A stretch of DNA of 64,000 bases from Linyphia triangularis (lineage: Eukaryota; Arthropoda; Arachnida; Araneae; Linyphiidae): NCBI GenBank assembly GCA_963978545.1, contig OZ021731.1, forward strand, positions 26,116,093-26,180,092, written 5' to 3'. A program made the translations under genes and the position numbers. Under the pieces are notes generated by a model that did no database searches, had not been told where the DNA came from, and worked only from the letters and a program-made list of their open reading frames with translations. The stretch's first letter is position 1. Each line of letters starts with the position of its first letter. Shown one piece after another: positions 12,201 to 27,200 of this stretch.

Positions 12201-15200
12201 TATTCTTTCTTAACTACGATCAGGATAATAAAAGCTTATCCAATTTAACTGTGATTATCCAGTTTGATTTAAACTATAATCCTATTTTTATGCGATCGTT
12301 ATTACTACTTATTTTTAATTCACACTTGTACTTATACAAAGAGGCACGGTTATCCAAAAGATTCTGTGCATCTTTTTTCTCTTTCTGTATTATAGGTATA
12401 CATTTTTAAGTACCTATTGAATAAGTATGAAATAAGCATTCTTATTTATTTTCTAATGAGGATATATAAAAAAAAAAAAAATAGTAAATTACTTTAGGAA
12501 TTGTCAACAGTCCATATAAACTACAGAAGATGGCAGATATATTTAATGAATAGTTATTTTATTGTTAACTTTATTTGTTATCTTCACATCTATTTAAACT
12601 TCTGTGAATAAATCAAATGATTTATTAAAACTTTTATCTGGATTTAACCATGTGTTTTGACTTATAAACCACATTTTTGAAGGTAAGCCTTTGTGGAATA
12701 GTATCTAAAAGACCCTAACAATGACTTTTTTTTACGCAAAAGGGTTCTGAATAATTTACAGCTACACATGAAAATCCTCTGAATTATCTTGAATTGCCTT
12801 TTTATTACTTACGATTTTATAAATTGCATGATAAATAATTAATATTGTATTTAATCCTCCTCCAATTGCAGCAAGCATCGCCAACGCAGCTCAAAGTCCT
12901 CAGTACCAAGAGCCAACCAGCAGCACAAATCTCCAGCAACAACAACCCTCTTCAACCACCTCCAACACCCCCTTCTCTCCCTCCGCCTTCACCTCCCCTA
13001 ATCACACCTCCACAAGCGTTAGCATGGCTTCCTATCCAGGGACCTCGTACGAACACCATGCATCACATCACAGGCAGCAGGCCCCATCTGGTGGAGCAAA
13101 AGGGTCAGAAGAACCACAAAACGAAGGTGGTCATGACATTGTGTCAAAGTCGAGGTCTACGCCAAGTCCGGCATTTACATCGGTGGCTTCTGTCACACCG
13201 CCCTTGGTTTCGCAGGTAAGAATTTATTGTTTTAGTATTTCAAAAGAGCCTTCAAAACCGTTCCAGTTAACAAATTAAAAACTTTTGACTTACTTTTATA
13301 AACTTGAAACCTACTTTAACATAGTATTATTTTATGTATGGTTACTTGTAAGACAAATGGGACAAAATATATACAATTTTGTACTCTATAGCACTGTTTC
13401 TTTGTTTCATATTGTAGTTCCTATGACACTGCTATGTGTCATCCTATGACTGTCATTTTTATGCAAATGATCGATTATCCAAAAAATCAGTGATCTGAAT
13501 ATTCCCAGTTACCAATTGTTTCAGATAATCAATTCAGAAAATGTTTTTAAATTTTAAATCTTTGACTTTTGAAGGAAACAAATTTTCTTTAATTATTGAA
13601 TTGATCGTTTCAAAACTTCACATTATAATCTCACTAGTTCAAAAATGCCTGTGTTTTTCTTCTCTCATACTGTTGAGTTTTAAAATAAAATTTCAATTCC
13701 ACGTAGAAAGTACAGTTATAAAAAAATCCTTTTTCAAATCAAATTTTGTGTTTGCATACTTATCATTTTCAGTTAGTTTAAAGGTTCCCAAACTTACAAA
13801 GATCAGTACCCCCTTTTTAGAAAATTGATCAACCGCGACCCACTTTTTCTTGGACACCACCTCTCTATCATTACATGTGTGTTTTGAATTGTTTTCTATG
13901 TGATGTTTGAATGTATATAAAAAAAGAACTTTGAATTGTAATTGAAAATTATTAAATTTATCTAAATTACTAAGCATAATTAAATTAGTATATATTACTA
14001 AATGTATCTTAAGTTCTGAAAAGTAATGGCATCTTACTATATGGTTATCTAGTAGCAATAGTTGTTTTTATTTTAAAAGTTTCAAAAACAGTGGGAAAAC
14101 AAAAACAATTTAATATTGAAACTGCTATGCCTCTCTTAAAATGATCATCAAGTCAGCTGTTTTTTTCCCCACCAATTTTGTTAATTCTTATGACATTCAA
14201 TTTTCATATGAAAACCTCTTGCATTTAAAAACTATTCTTGACCCACCAAAAATTGGTTCACATCCCACCAATGTGTCGCAACCCACAGTTTGGAAAACGC
14301 TGAGTTAGATCATTGCTATTGTTAAATATCTGTGTAGTTTGATATGAAAAAGTTCTGGCTAAAATGCTATCACTCATTACATTCTGCATTTGAACTTGAT
14401 TAATTTCAGCGAGCGGAATCCATATCTGGTGGCCAGACTCCAACCCAGGGCAGCCAGGATGACAATGCAGGAGGTGCTTCCCCTCTTTCTTCAACTGATG
14501 CTAGCAAAAGTAGCCATGCTCCTGTTCGTACCAGTTGTGCTTCACAACAACAAACTCATGTACCTGTTCCTACCTTGTAAGTTGCTTCATAGTTAATACT
14601 TGCAAATAGCTTCAATACTTACAGTTTAGTTTTATTAGATTAGTTACATTGTAATGCTTTCATTGCTAATATGCATATGCAATTACTAGGCTGGGCAAAA
14701 AAGTTACATCTAAGTTTTAAAGCACTTCTCTTCTTTTTTAATCAAGATGTTGCATTTTCGCTAATTGTTACGTTGGTGTAATGTCCACTCTGCTGAGATT
14801 TGTGTGGCTATGACGTGCGTTATCGCTGAGATTTAAGTTGTTGTGGTTTTCATTTTCGCAGAGTATTACGCCAATGCAACAACGCTATTGCTGAGAATTG
14901 TTCCCGTATATTCGGTGCTAACACTGATATTTACGTTTATTTGATAGTTATTTTCCCTGAGTGCTACTTTGTTGTTAAATCTGAGATTTGCACTGATGTT
15001 ACCGAAAGAATGTCGATATTACCATGATGAATTGCGCTCTTGTTGATGTGCATTATTGATGATGAGCGATGAGATTTGTCCTGATATTGTGGACGCTATC
15101 ACTGATATGCACGTTGTTGTGTTCGTTTATGCCGTTACCTAGATTTTACGTCCCGATTTACGTTGTTGTGATTGTAATTTTCGTCAAGTGTTACGCCAAT

Positions 15201-18200
15201 ACATTAGCGCTATTCTTGAGAGTTGACCCGGTATATTTGGTTCTAACTTAAATATTTCTGTTGGCGTGAGAGCAATTTGCATCAAAAGCTATACTCAGGG
15301 TTCCCACGGTCCTGGAAAGTCCTTGAATTTTTTTTGATGAAATTTGGTCCTTGAAAGTCCTTGAAAAAAGGCTAAGGTCCTTGAAAGTCCTTGAATTTTT
15401 AAGTAACCAACAACAGTGGTGTAGTGTAAAATAAAAAGGTGTGGGAATGCTATGTTGCGTCTTTACAAACGTATATATCTTTTTCTGTGTGTGTGGGGAA
15501 AAGGGGAGGGGGGGGGGAGAAGAGTGAAAATGACAACTTTAAATAGTTTTGTTAATAATACTTTAATAATCTCGAAATAGCTCACGAGCACCTCCAAAAA
15601 TCAAAAATAATAATAATAATAATTGTGTGTTTCGACTCATTCTTTTATACAAATAATTTTTTTAAACTATCAAGTTATATGGATTTTAGATACTTTGCTT
15701 TGCACAACCCATTTTAAAAGATTGTTTAACATTTTATAACGGATCATAACACATTCTCAAACATATTATTGACACAAATTTTTAAACATTTTTTCCGAAA
15801 TGTCAGAGATGTCTTGCATGCAATGGGTTCAGATAAATTCTCAGATTCTGTAGCTCCTCGAAATCTGTTTTCAAAATGAATGAAAAGATTGTGGTTGTTG
15901 CAGAAGTTGATTGAAAATTTTATGGCTTTTCTCCTTCTCAAAAAGAAAATATAGAGAAGTTCCTCTTTCTTGATTGATCCTTCCTTTCCTTTTCCAAATT
16001 TGCTCCATTAATCCATAATAATTGGAAAATTCAAATCCATCAGTCGATTTAAAATTTCTTGATAAAATATTAATTTGTGTACCATCTCAATCATCTCTAA
16101 TTTTAAGTGGGATATTTCAATGTCGACTCATTACTTGCCAGATTTATTTGGGACATTCCTGTTTTTTATCTTATCCAGTTCGATTTTGTCATCTCAACAG
16201 TGGTGACGGTTAGGTGACAATAATAGTCAAAAATGGGTATAAATCGGAGGAGAAAGCAAACTGCAAAATATATATGATATTGCCATCAAAATCACTAGAT
16301 TTTAAATAAGATCGGGGAAATTTCCTCCCCTTATTACCGCCACTGTATGAATTTTTTTTTTTTTGAAGAACTGCTGCTACATTTTTGGAATGAATTCTGA
16401 AATAACTGTAAGTGTAAAACTATCCCATTCTCAAACCTAGTTTTTCTACTTCTTCGCAGCCCAATTTCGATGTATTATACCCATTTGCAAAACCATTAGC
16501 ACTTTTTTATCAAGGAAAATCAAATATACAGGACCAGCCTAGGAGTAAAATGCTATGTGTGCAATAATGAGTTTTGGTGCCCCTTACAATGAAAATGGGT
16601 ATAGAAAACACTCCAAAAATGGTAAGAGTGCTCTATATGGTATGGATGCAAATTATTAAAATCGTAGCGTTTTTTGCACTAATCAACATTATTTTAAGTC
16701 AGCTTTTATTAAGGAACCCACAAATTCAATTTTTTTTTATAAAAAATTGTAACAAAATTATTTTTGTAAGAATTTAATAAAATACATGTTATTAAAATTA
16801 CTGATTTTTGCTACGTATTACTTTTTTTAGTAGTCCTCTGCTCTTAGCGCAAGCCTTGGAACTCCTTTGCAACCCTGGGTTGTGAAGGGCTGCAATTCGG
16901 CTAATGTAGCATTATCAGTACTGCCAAGTTAAAATGAAACAAAGTTAACAACTGTTCAGTTCTGTCGCAACAAAGTAGCGGAGCGCTTGAAGCCAGTCTC
17001 TTTACTGTACATTCAAGCAACATTTTATGTGCTAAACTAAACACATTCAAATTCACAAACATTCAAAAGTGAAGTTAATATAAAGGATTTAAAAATCAAT
17101 ACTATTTTGAACATATTTTTTCATGTTCAAACAAGTTATCAGTTTGATTTTTCCAATATCTGGGAATAGAGTAAATATTTCCCAATATCTGACAAAATAT
17201 AAATACATAATTCCGTGATCTCAAAACACCTAAAAAGCTAATACAAAATATCAACATTCTGCTCTTACCTATCTGGATTTTTAGCACTAACCAGTTTATT
17301 CCGTCAGAACCGCATGTTCGCTTAACTTTTTTGGATTGTAAAAAACTTATCTTTTATTGTCATTTGTTTTTTCCTCTTGAACGAATTCATTTCTTAGGTA
17401 TGTTGAGAGGTTTACAAATAATTTATTAAATCCGTGATATAACAATTAAAAAAAAAGTTACATAACTTTTGTTGATAAATCGGTTAGCGTTCCCGTTAAA
17501 ATTAGAGGAGGCGAAATATTCTTCAAGGAAAGGGTGCAAAGAACTGAATGTGCTAGGTCAGAGTTTTGTTCTTTAAAAATGTAGATATTTGGCGTGAATT
17601 TGTGTATGGAAGTTTTAAACTGTATACACGACGAACCATACAAATTCGACGCCTGGAAAACTTCCACAAATACAGATCATTCATTGAAGAGGATAATTGC
17701 TATTGAATGAATCGTAGCTAGATGCAAACATATGTCATTTCATTTATAAGGAGGAGAAATGGCCATTTGTGGGTTGCTGCGCCTCTTTCAAGGGTTTTAC
17801 AAAAAGTAGAACTTGCCTGCTCGGCTCTGAAGTTGTGGATCCCAGACGAAAGCAAGTTCTCATGAAATTACTTTTTTGTTTGCTTACTTGGCTTTGAGTT
17901 CAGTATTACGTAGAGAGGAAAAAAAAGTAGAAATTAAAATTTTTTTAGATGAGGGAATGTCCTTCTAAAAAGGTAAAGGATCGTCGTTGCCTCACGTTCC
18001 CACTCCACTACACCCCTGACCACTGATAATCTCCGTTTTGTAGTTTTACGTCTGATGTATTTAAAATTATGGTCCTTAACTTTTTCTAAAAAGGTCCTTG
18101 AATTTTCTTAAAAAGGTCCTTGAAAGTCCTTGAATTTGTTTCTTCAATAAGAGTGGGAACCCTGTATACTGTAGTAACATCCGATATTGCCGAAATTTGC

Positions 18201-21200
18201 ACTAGTATTACCAAGAAAGGATCGATATTATTGAGATGTGTGCTGATATTGAGGACGATATGCACGTTGTTGTGATGTTCGTTTTTGCCGATACCTAGAT
18301 TTTCACCGGTATTGTAAGCAATATTGCTTATAGTACTTTTACTAGATTGATGGTCATTTTTGCCGAGGTTTACGCTAATGCAATACCATCTATTACCGAG
18401 ATTTTCAACACCGAATTGTAGCCATTCATTTAGACTTCTGTTAATGCGATAGCCGCCATATTCGTGATTAGTGCCTGTTTGAGGTTAAATTTTGTCGTTT
18501 GATTCGAATCTATGCAGAATTACTCAAATTTTTATATAATTTTGTATAAAAATATTCTGAAAATTAGTCCCAATTGTAATTTTTTTTAAATAATCTGTGT
18601 TTAAAATTGTTATTTTAACTGCAATTATTTGTAAAATTGTTTGTTGCTTTTTATTTTATTGAACAAGCTTAACGATATGAATAAAAATTTAGATTTTAAG
18701 ATTTTTAGTACTTGAAGCTTAAAAATTTAGAAAACTGAATTTAATTAAATTTGGCCTGTTTGTCAATATGGTATAATTGCTTAAAGTTGTCTGACTTGTT
18801 GAAATTTTGAAGTTTTTTTCGGGTTTTTATCGCTTTCACAGGAATTACTTTTTTTTTAATCCCCTTTGGAGCTATACCATGCCTGATGACAGCACAAAGT
18901 GTATCCCTACGTCTAGGTGCCGCTATTTTAAGCCATTTTTGCTCACTGACGGACATAGATGGTGCAGTGTTATAAATGCACATGGAAAAACTCAATTTTT
19001 TTTAAATATAACTTAAAATGTGTTTCACGCATAAAATTTTTGGATTTTTGTTTTCAGCTTTTTGATTTTTTTACCAAACTCATCCCTGAAAATCGTGCTT
19101 GTGCATAAGGTAGCTGCCATTAAAAAATATGTTTTTCAATAATTGCTAAAAAGCGGCTCTAACGATTTTGTTCAAAATCGCTGTGGTAATGCCTCTAAGG
19201 TGTTCTAAACATTCTCGCCTCCGAAATTCCCTTAAAAATGCTTTAATGGCGTAAAAAGTTGAAAAACAAATTTCTTCAACACAGAGTTCTCTTTCCTTGA
19301 GCATACCTCATCAACCATCGTTTTTTTTTTTTTTTTCTCTCTTCAGTTTCACTTACAAAGAAGGATAGTATAAGAATTATCGAAAAGTATATCTCCAAAA
19401 TCATCATTTTGGTGTAGCTTTTTTTCCCTTCTTAAGACCCATACAAGAATTATCTCAAAAAATATAGCCAAACTAGCTATTTTTCCAAATGAGTAATGAA
19501 AATTTTAAAACGGTAAGTGTCAAAAATCCACTTTAGTATTATAGTGTAATTGAAAGTTGTGCGATGTTCCACAACCCTAGTTATATCTATGTTGTGTGGA
19601 TGTATATCGAAAAGTTAAATGGAATTTTTTCTTATTTAATTATTTTCTTATTTCCAGCTATCTGGCTCTTTACACTTACAGACCCCTAAAAGAAGACGAG
19701 TTAGAACTTCGAAAAGGCGAATTGTATACTGTCAGTGAAAAGTGCCAAGACGGATGGTTTAAAGGAACATCCCTTCGAACTGGGCTCAGTGGAGTTTTTC
19801 CTGGAAATTATGTTCAAATTGCTAAGTATGTAACATTTTACCATATTACAGGTGGTTATCAAAATAATAGACACCTGTGAATAAAAGTGACATTTAAGAA
19901 TGTGCTTCGTAAGCATTAAAATATAATCCTATCTTCCAATGTATTTTATAATATAAAAAGTATATATCAGGGTAAGTATGAGGTAGCTTTTATGAAGTAG
20001 TATACGTCTTGGATTTTTTTTTCTTTCTAAAGTGTAAAATATCAGACCTCTAGCTTTCAAAGAAGCTAAATTGTAGAAGCCCAACTAACTGGAGCAACTG
20101 TGACCAAAACATCCCAAGTTTTAAACGTTTCCAAGTTCCCTGGCAAATCCAAGCTGTATTATATGCCAAAGGCTGTCCTATGCCATATTAGTAAAGAATT
20201 CCTTATAAATCTAGGGTATTTCCATTATTTTGATAACTACCTGTATAGCATTATCCATGCTACCTTAATGTGGTGTTTTACTTTTAGCTTAGTGTTTGCT
20301 AAATAAATTAATTCCATTGCTTGAATGGTCTGTTGGAAACATTTATTTTGATCTTGGATTTGGTCTATTGAAATTTTTTTTTCCTGAGAACTAGTCAATT
20401 TTATTCTTAAAAAACTTAAGGTGGCAGTTCAAATCTGCAGCTGGAAAAAATGCTCTATATCTTTAAATTGCATTTTTCTTTTTGTATTAAATCACATTTA
20501 CTTTTTTACTTGAATTTGTATTAATTATGAACCTTACAATTATTATATTTGTCGTTATATATTTGTTCTGTCATGTTAAGAGTAAATATGTCTGCAATCG
20601 TTTAGGTATTTCTAATTTTTTATTTTTTTATGATTTTTAAATTTTACTATAAAAATTTGTCATGTACCATTCACAAAGTCTTCAATTATTTTGTCACATG
20701 TATATTTTTTGGGCCAATTAAAAAAAAAAAAAAATTATCTGATCTTTAAATGGAATTATTTTATATGCCTTCTAATTTTCTCTTACTTTTTATAAAACAA
20801 ATTCTTTACCTTTATTATTTTCATTTTACAGTATAGTGCTTCACCGCATTGTCCTTTTAAGGACAATTGTTTATGCAATTGATATTTAAAAATTTCCTTG
20901 AACCCAATTTTTTCAGTAATAATCTTTCCCCATTTACAACAACTATTGTTAACAGGGTAGCAAACCCCAAACATGTTTTTAATTTAAATACATATTTCTA
21001 TCTTTCTCAGATCGGCCGTTCTCCAACCACACATTGGTGTATCCATTGCTGGGCGAACATCTCCTGCAACTGCAACCACTTCCCCTCCCCCCTCCAGTGT
21101 CTCCCAGCAACGAACTACCTTCTCCGGTATTGCTGCAACCACAGACAACCCCCATCTGTTCCACCCCATCTCCACCCAGGGAGTGATCTACACCAACAGC

Positions 21201-24200
21201 CCCATCACTGGACTATGCAGGGTGCCCGCTACATCTACGTCTCCCGTATCACCTGCTCACCCCGCGGTGCTGGAGTGGGCACACTCTGTTGCGGTTGCAG
21301 CACCATTGCAGAGGTTGCAAAGGCCAGTCAGCTCAGTGGGTGCTTTTTCCCCATCATTGTATAAATCAGAGGTGAGATTTGAAATTGTTCTAAGTACAGT
21401 TAAACCCTGTTAAGGCAAAATTGCTTAACGTGAAATCCTGTTTTACTCAATGTAAAAGCAGTTCTCTGTACTTAAAACTTAATGTTAATTTATTTGTTTA
21501 ACATGAAATTCAGTTAACGTGAACAATTTCGGCTGTCCCATCGACTTCGCGTTACCAGAGTTTGACTGTATACTGCTAATCCTGTAGAGAATTACTGTTC
21601 TTGGCCAATTTGTGTATTGACTTGCTTTTCTAGTTGGTAAACTTCATGCTTTGACTATTACATTGTAATGGGTATATTGGTGCAATTCAAATGTTTGCAG
21701 CAGCAGGAATTATATTTGCAATTTTTTGCTATGTAATTTGTTAAACAATGAATTTCCATTGTTTGTCCTTGTTATTTATTTTGAGCATACTAAAAAGGTT
21801 GACATGTAAAGTATTTGATGTCACTGCATTGGGAAATCTGAAAGTATATTTCATATTCCAAAGATATTGCAGCTATGTCCTTTGCTAACTTTGTACCATT
21901 ACTAAAGCTGCTGCCTGTATTTCTACTTTTTCTGTCCAAACACTTCTTGGATGGACCTTTGCTGCTACAACCATTTGTATTTATTTGTCTTACCATTTTA
22001 GTAATAATTTTATTTCAATATTTCAAACAGTATTTTCACTTTTCACAACTAGTCTTCGAAACTTTTTATCTTTTCCAGATTGGCTCGAAACAAAACGGGT
22101 TCCCTTGTGGTCAGTCCAGATCCCCAGCCATGGCTCCATGGCTCTGTGCAATAGACTTCAGCCAATCCCCGTCATCTTCGCAAGTATCCACCGACTTCCC
22201 AGTACGAACTACAAGCGCCTCACCCACACGAATGCTCTCATACCAGGCTAACACCACAGCCAGCGGGCATGTGAGCAGTTCAGGACCGGACAGCCTACCC
22301 TCTCAACCTCGGTACAGCATCTCTCAGCCATCAACGCCGCTTATGATGCCACATACAGTGCCACCAAATACGAATCCGTTTGTGACTGATAGATTGGGGC
22401 CTCCGGTTACAAGTGGGGCTGGATGTACAGCTGCAACTTCTTCCCAGACACGGGTTGAGAAGGTAGGTGTACAAATACTAGTAAGTTTACTAAAGAGCAG
22501 CTGATATAAAATTACCAAAGGAGATTAATTCACAAAGCATGTTTTCAGAAAAGTGATGGTAGCACAAGACGGGTCAGGTGAAGCCTTTCTTCCAAAAATA
22601 TCCCTGATAAATCATTTGGAAATTTGGCATTGCATGAGTGATATTTAGGATGAGCTATTATTTTAACAATTATTTAAAACAATACTCCTATAAATCACTG
22701 TCTTTAAGTTCTTCTCTTAAAAAGCCAAACAAAATTAGGTTAATTATGATAAAGCTGTGTTATGTAAAATATATAACAAATCTTGATTTAACTGATTATG
22801 CATCAAATTATAAACCTTGTTTAGAAAGCTTCATATAATTTAATTCTATTAGTAAAGTAAATATAAATAAAATAAGGATATATTTTTTTTTTAATTGAAG
22901 TTTTATTCAAATAATCAAACCAATCATAGATTATTTGACAAAAAGAAAGTAAAGAAAATTACATGCTGTCTAGCAACAGAAAAAGTATAGAAAGAAGGGA
23001 AATATCTGAAAAATTTGATTTTCTTTTTTTTTAAGAAATTGTTATTAAATCTGAGAATTAAATTTTTGTAAGTTAAAAAAAAAAAAGCAGTATTTAAATT
23101 CCCCAAGAGCAAACAAATCACATTTTTCATTAGTAACTTTCACATTTTTTGAAAATTTATAAGCAAATGAGTTTTTTTCATTAAATTTTTTAAATTTTAG
23201 TTAATGGTTCAGCTTTTATAAGTTTATTAGCAGAGTTGGGAAAAAAAGTTTTTTTTGAAAAAAAAACAAAACACCCCCCCCCCCCCCAATTTAAACCAGT
23301 TTTTTATTTTTTTAAATCTTTTTTTAATTACATATATACATATTTATAAATAAAATTAGACATTAACTAGAATATGAACATTAATAAAACATTAATAAAT
23401 CCATTAGACTAATATAAGACCTTATTGTTGATACTTATAAAAACTTCAATAATCTTTCATTATAAGATTTATTTAAAAAAAAAAGTTATTTACAACAATA
23501 AATAATTTAAAAATTCTAATTATAAATAAACAAATAAAAATACAATTTTTAATTATTCTTTAAAAAAAAAAACTTTTGGTTCAAACCATGCGAACCCTGT
23601 TTATGAGTATCTATTAATTGATTTTTTTAAAACTTTTATTTTTATGTAACATTTGTCTTAGCAGCACAAGGAAAAGAAAGAAAAGGAGATTGTTAGTTTG
23701 ATGAAACGACTAACGAAACGAAAGTCAAAATCTCCGCCACCTTCTGACTATTCATGCGATAATCCATCATTTGTGGATGGAACATCATCTCAGCAATCCC
23801 TATCAGCAGTTCATGTAAGGTAAGGAATAAGACAGGAAGATGCATTAAATTGAATTCATTAAAATACAGTGTGTTTTGAAGTGATAGGCCCACTTACAAA
23901 TATTGAATTTTTGCCATTGTAATTAATACAATTTTGCATCAATAATTTTGAATATTTCCTTGTAACAGTTTTTACCTTAACTCAAACTGTCTAATATGTA
24001 ACATATATAAGTGATTTTTTTATTTAGTACGTTTTGAAATAATAAATACAGGTTTTATGCTTAAACTATATAAGCCAAAATTCATTTAAAAAAGTGTGTC
24101 TAAAAGAAGATTCACAAATTAATTCTGGAAATAGGTGGGGAAATATCTTATTAGAGAAACTTTAAAATGATTTCTAGTTCAGCTGTCCTCAGAAACCTTA

Positions 24201-27200
24201 CATAATAGTGTATGATATATGAAACCCACATTTTCAAAGTGTACTTTGGCTTATAATACCTGTATAGATAATATATTTCCAAAATTCAGATAGATTATAA
24301 TTTTAAACGCTTATGATTTTTTTATGGAAAAAAATGCAATGCTAATTAAAAAGCAGTAAAGAAGATGCTTTGAATGTGAAATTATAATGTATATCATAAA
24401 GCTTCATTTTTAATATTTTTGTTGCACTATCAGTTGCAGGGCTAAGTGGATAACATGATTTTTTTATATGTTAAATCTTTACAATGGATAAGGTTAATGT
24501 CTTGCTAACTTCTAACACTTACACTGGAACTCTAAATTGCTGAATAACATGTATTTTGACTTATAGGTTGTATGTTAACTTACAAATATAAAAACTTTCA
24601 AGATATATTGTCTCTAAAGTTAATTATTGGTGCATATTTCCATTATCCACTTAGCTCTTTCATGTTAAAGAGACTTGGTACCCTTCAAACTTTTTTTTAA
24701 TTTTATTTAAGCCTTTAAAATTAGAATTTTTTCATATTTGGAAGTATTACTAAGTAAAAACTACATTTCATGAATAAAAGTTCACATAGTGCTCTAAATT
24801 TTCAAAATTTTAAATTTTTTCAAAACATTCATGAAATTTTGAATTTTATCTCCATTTTCATTTTTCAATATTTTTTCCTGATAAAAAATAAATAAAAAAT
24901 TCTAGTAACGTACTCTAAATGTTTAGGCATCTGATTTAGAATAAGTAAAATAGTTTTCGAAAAAGATGATAATTACTGCATCTATGTTTAAAAAAAGATA
25001 TTTTTCAACATTTGAATTTGTAATTTTTTTTTTTATTTTATTTAAAATTCCATGTCTATTTTTGTCAAATAGATATTAAGATTGACTAAAAAAATAAATT
25101 TTCAAGTCATTTCATTCATATTTGCTGAAGTTTTAGCATTTTGTGCAATGTGGGAATTTCCAAAATCACGAACTGAGAAAAGTGCATTCGAAACATCGAA
25201 GGAGCTATTGTAGCAATGCTAAATTCTCCATAAAAATATAGTTTTTCTACCATTGAAGCTATTGGATCAGCTCAAAAACTTGCCAGAATGAGGAGAAGGT
25301 TTCAAAGATTATCAACATGCAAAAAATAGAAAGTTTATATTTTTATTATTTTTTGTGAAAACAATGGGTACCAAGTCCCCTTAACTGATTTTGCATGTGA
25401 ATGCTTTCAGCTTCATTATTTAACATTAAAGTCTTTATTATTGTTAATTAGCAGGAAGTAATTTTAAGCCAGTGGCTATCTCGTACATTGCATGTGATTG
25501 TATTTATTTTAATGTTGATGTACGATGTATTGTACAATGATTATCTCATACATTACATGTGTTTGTATTTATTTTAATGTTAACACCTTTCTTCTCAGAT
25601 CAACATCATGCCCAAGTGAAGCTTTAGGTAGCCAGGTGAATCATAAGAAAACGGGATCTCTTGATGGCTCAAATGGTGAAGTTCCCAAATCGTCTTCGAG
25701 ACCTAAGCAACCTGCACCACTGGTTCGTGAAAGGTGAGTTATAAGTAGAAATTATTTGTACAAAAGCATTTATTTAAACATATTTTTGCCAGAAAATTTG
25801 AAATTTCTAGTATAACATGGATAATACTTCTTTTAAATGATAGATACAACATTTAAAGAATTTGTTATAAAAGAGTTTCACAAGGCAGTTAAATGGTAAA
25901 ATAATAAGTGGATGTGTTTTTCTACAGTAAGTACTCTTTTACGATTCATTACATTTTAAGTTAACTACGAGGGCTGTTTGATAAGTCCCTGACTTCAGAA
26001 AAGATAGTGCTCTGATCCCACTCTTATTATGTGTTTACTTTATTATTATCTGTGGCAACATTCGTTAAATTTGCAGACAATATTTCAAGTAATTTGTGTT
26101 TTATTTGACTCAAAAGCAGATAGGTAACGTGTTTCTTTTGATTATGAAGAAAAGAGAATTGAAACGATGCTGTATAAATGTTGCTTAAATTCTACTCCAT
26201 CATATGGCATGGTTCACAAGTGGTTTATGAAATTTTTTTGTAACTGTACGAGCACAACTGACGCAGAGTATCCTGGATTTCCAACTGAGACAATAACTGA
26301 CAAAATAGTAAAAAACATCTTACTATTGTGTTATAAAGGTGCTCGAGATAGGTAAGAAAGTAAATATCTCGAATGAGTTTGTATTCAATATCCTGCATGA
26401 ATATTTTGTGTATGAAAATTTTTCAACAAGATGTCTGCCACAATTTCTGACAGTTGATCAAAATTGGATTCATGTAACCATATCAAAAACATGTTTCGAC
26501 AAATTCAATCGAGTTTTATAGTGGGTTTACATTAGGATTGATGGTGCAGATACATTACTATACAACATAAAGGAAAAAACAATCTAAACTGGGGATTTCT
26601 CCTGGTGAGCATGCACCAAAGAAAGTAAAAACAATAACATCTTTAAAAGTTATGTCAATAATCAGAGTAGCCACAGAACCGGGAAAACCTGGAAATCAGG
26701 GAAATGTTGGGGTGCTTTCTGATTCTAGAAAAAATCAGGGATATGTCAAGGAATTTTTTTAAATTTCATGAAAATCAGGGAATTTTTGTTTGTTCTGAAG
26801 GTACGTTTCCCCGTTCATCCACATTTTGGTGCCATTTACCCAGGGAACAGTGTGGTAATCGTTGTAAATTTAATGTTTCGAAATTGTTCCGAATAAAAAA
26901 ATTGGCACATTATCTTTTTAGCATACATGTTCTATTTGATCAGGATGTACACACTTCTGGATAAGTTGGGAATATTTGAAAAAATGTTTGCCGTAAAATC
27001 AGAGAATTTTTTAGAAATCTGTCATGGAAGTCATTGAACTTTTTTTTGCATATTTTGTGGTCACCCTGATGATTTACTGGGACAAAGAGCGTAATTCTCA
27101 TCTACTGTCTGGAAAAAGAAAAAAAGATATCGAGATAGTATTATGTTGATTTATTAGACATTTTTAACATAAAATTGAGTGAAAAGTGACCCTATTTGTT

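Noticed and set aside
12845..13219. Pro-rich ORF overlapping POSH coding exon 7
   Set aside because: Wrong phase relative to both neighbours; the frame reading [14 protein letters not shown] is kept by phase.
17458..17667. Small ORF conserved between the two family A copies (partner at 42970-43227)
   Set aside because: The two copies differ mostly by amino-acid-changing substitutions and small indels, as expected for unselected DNA; no known domain.
20867..21364. 165-codon ORF overlapping POSH coding exon 10
   Set aside because: Shadow frame of a GC-rich coding exon; the phase-consistent frame is the other one.
22088..22158. Second open frame at the start of POSH coding exon 11 ([22 protein letters not shown])
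   Set aside because: It stops at a TAG after about two dozen codons and does not match the phase left by the preceding exon.
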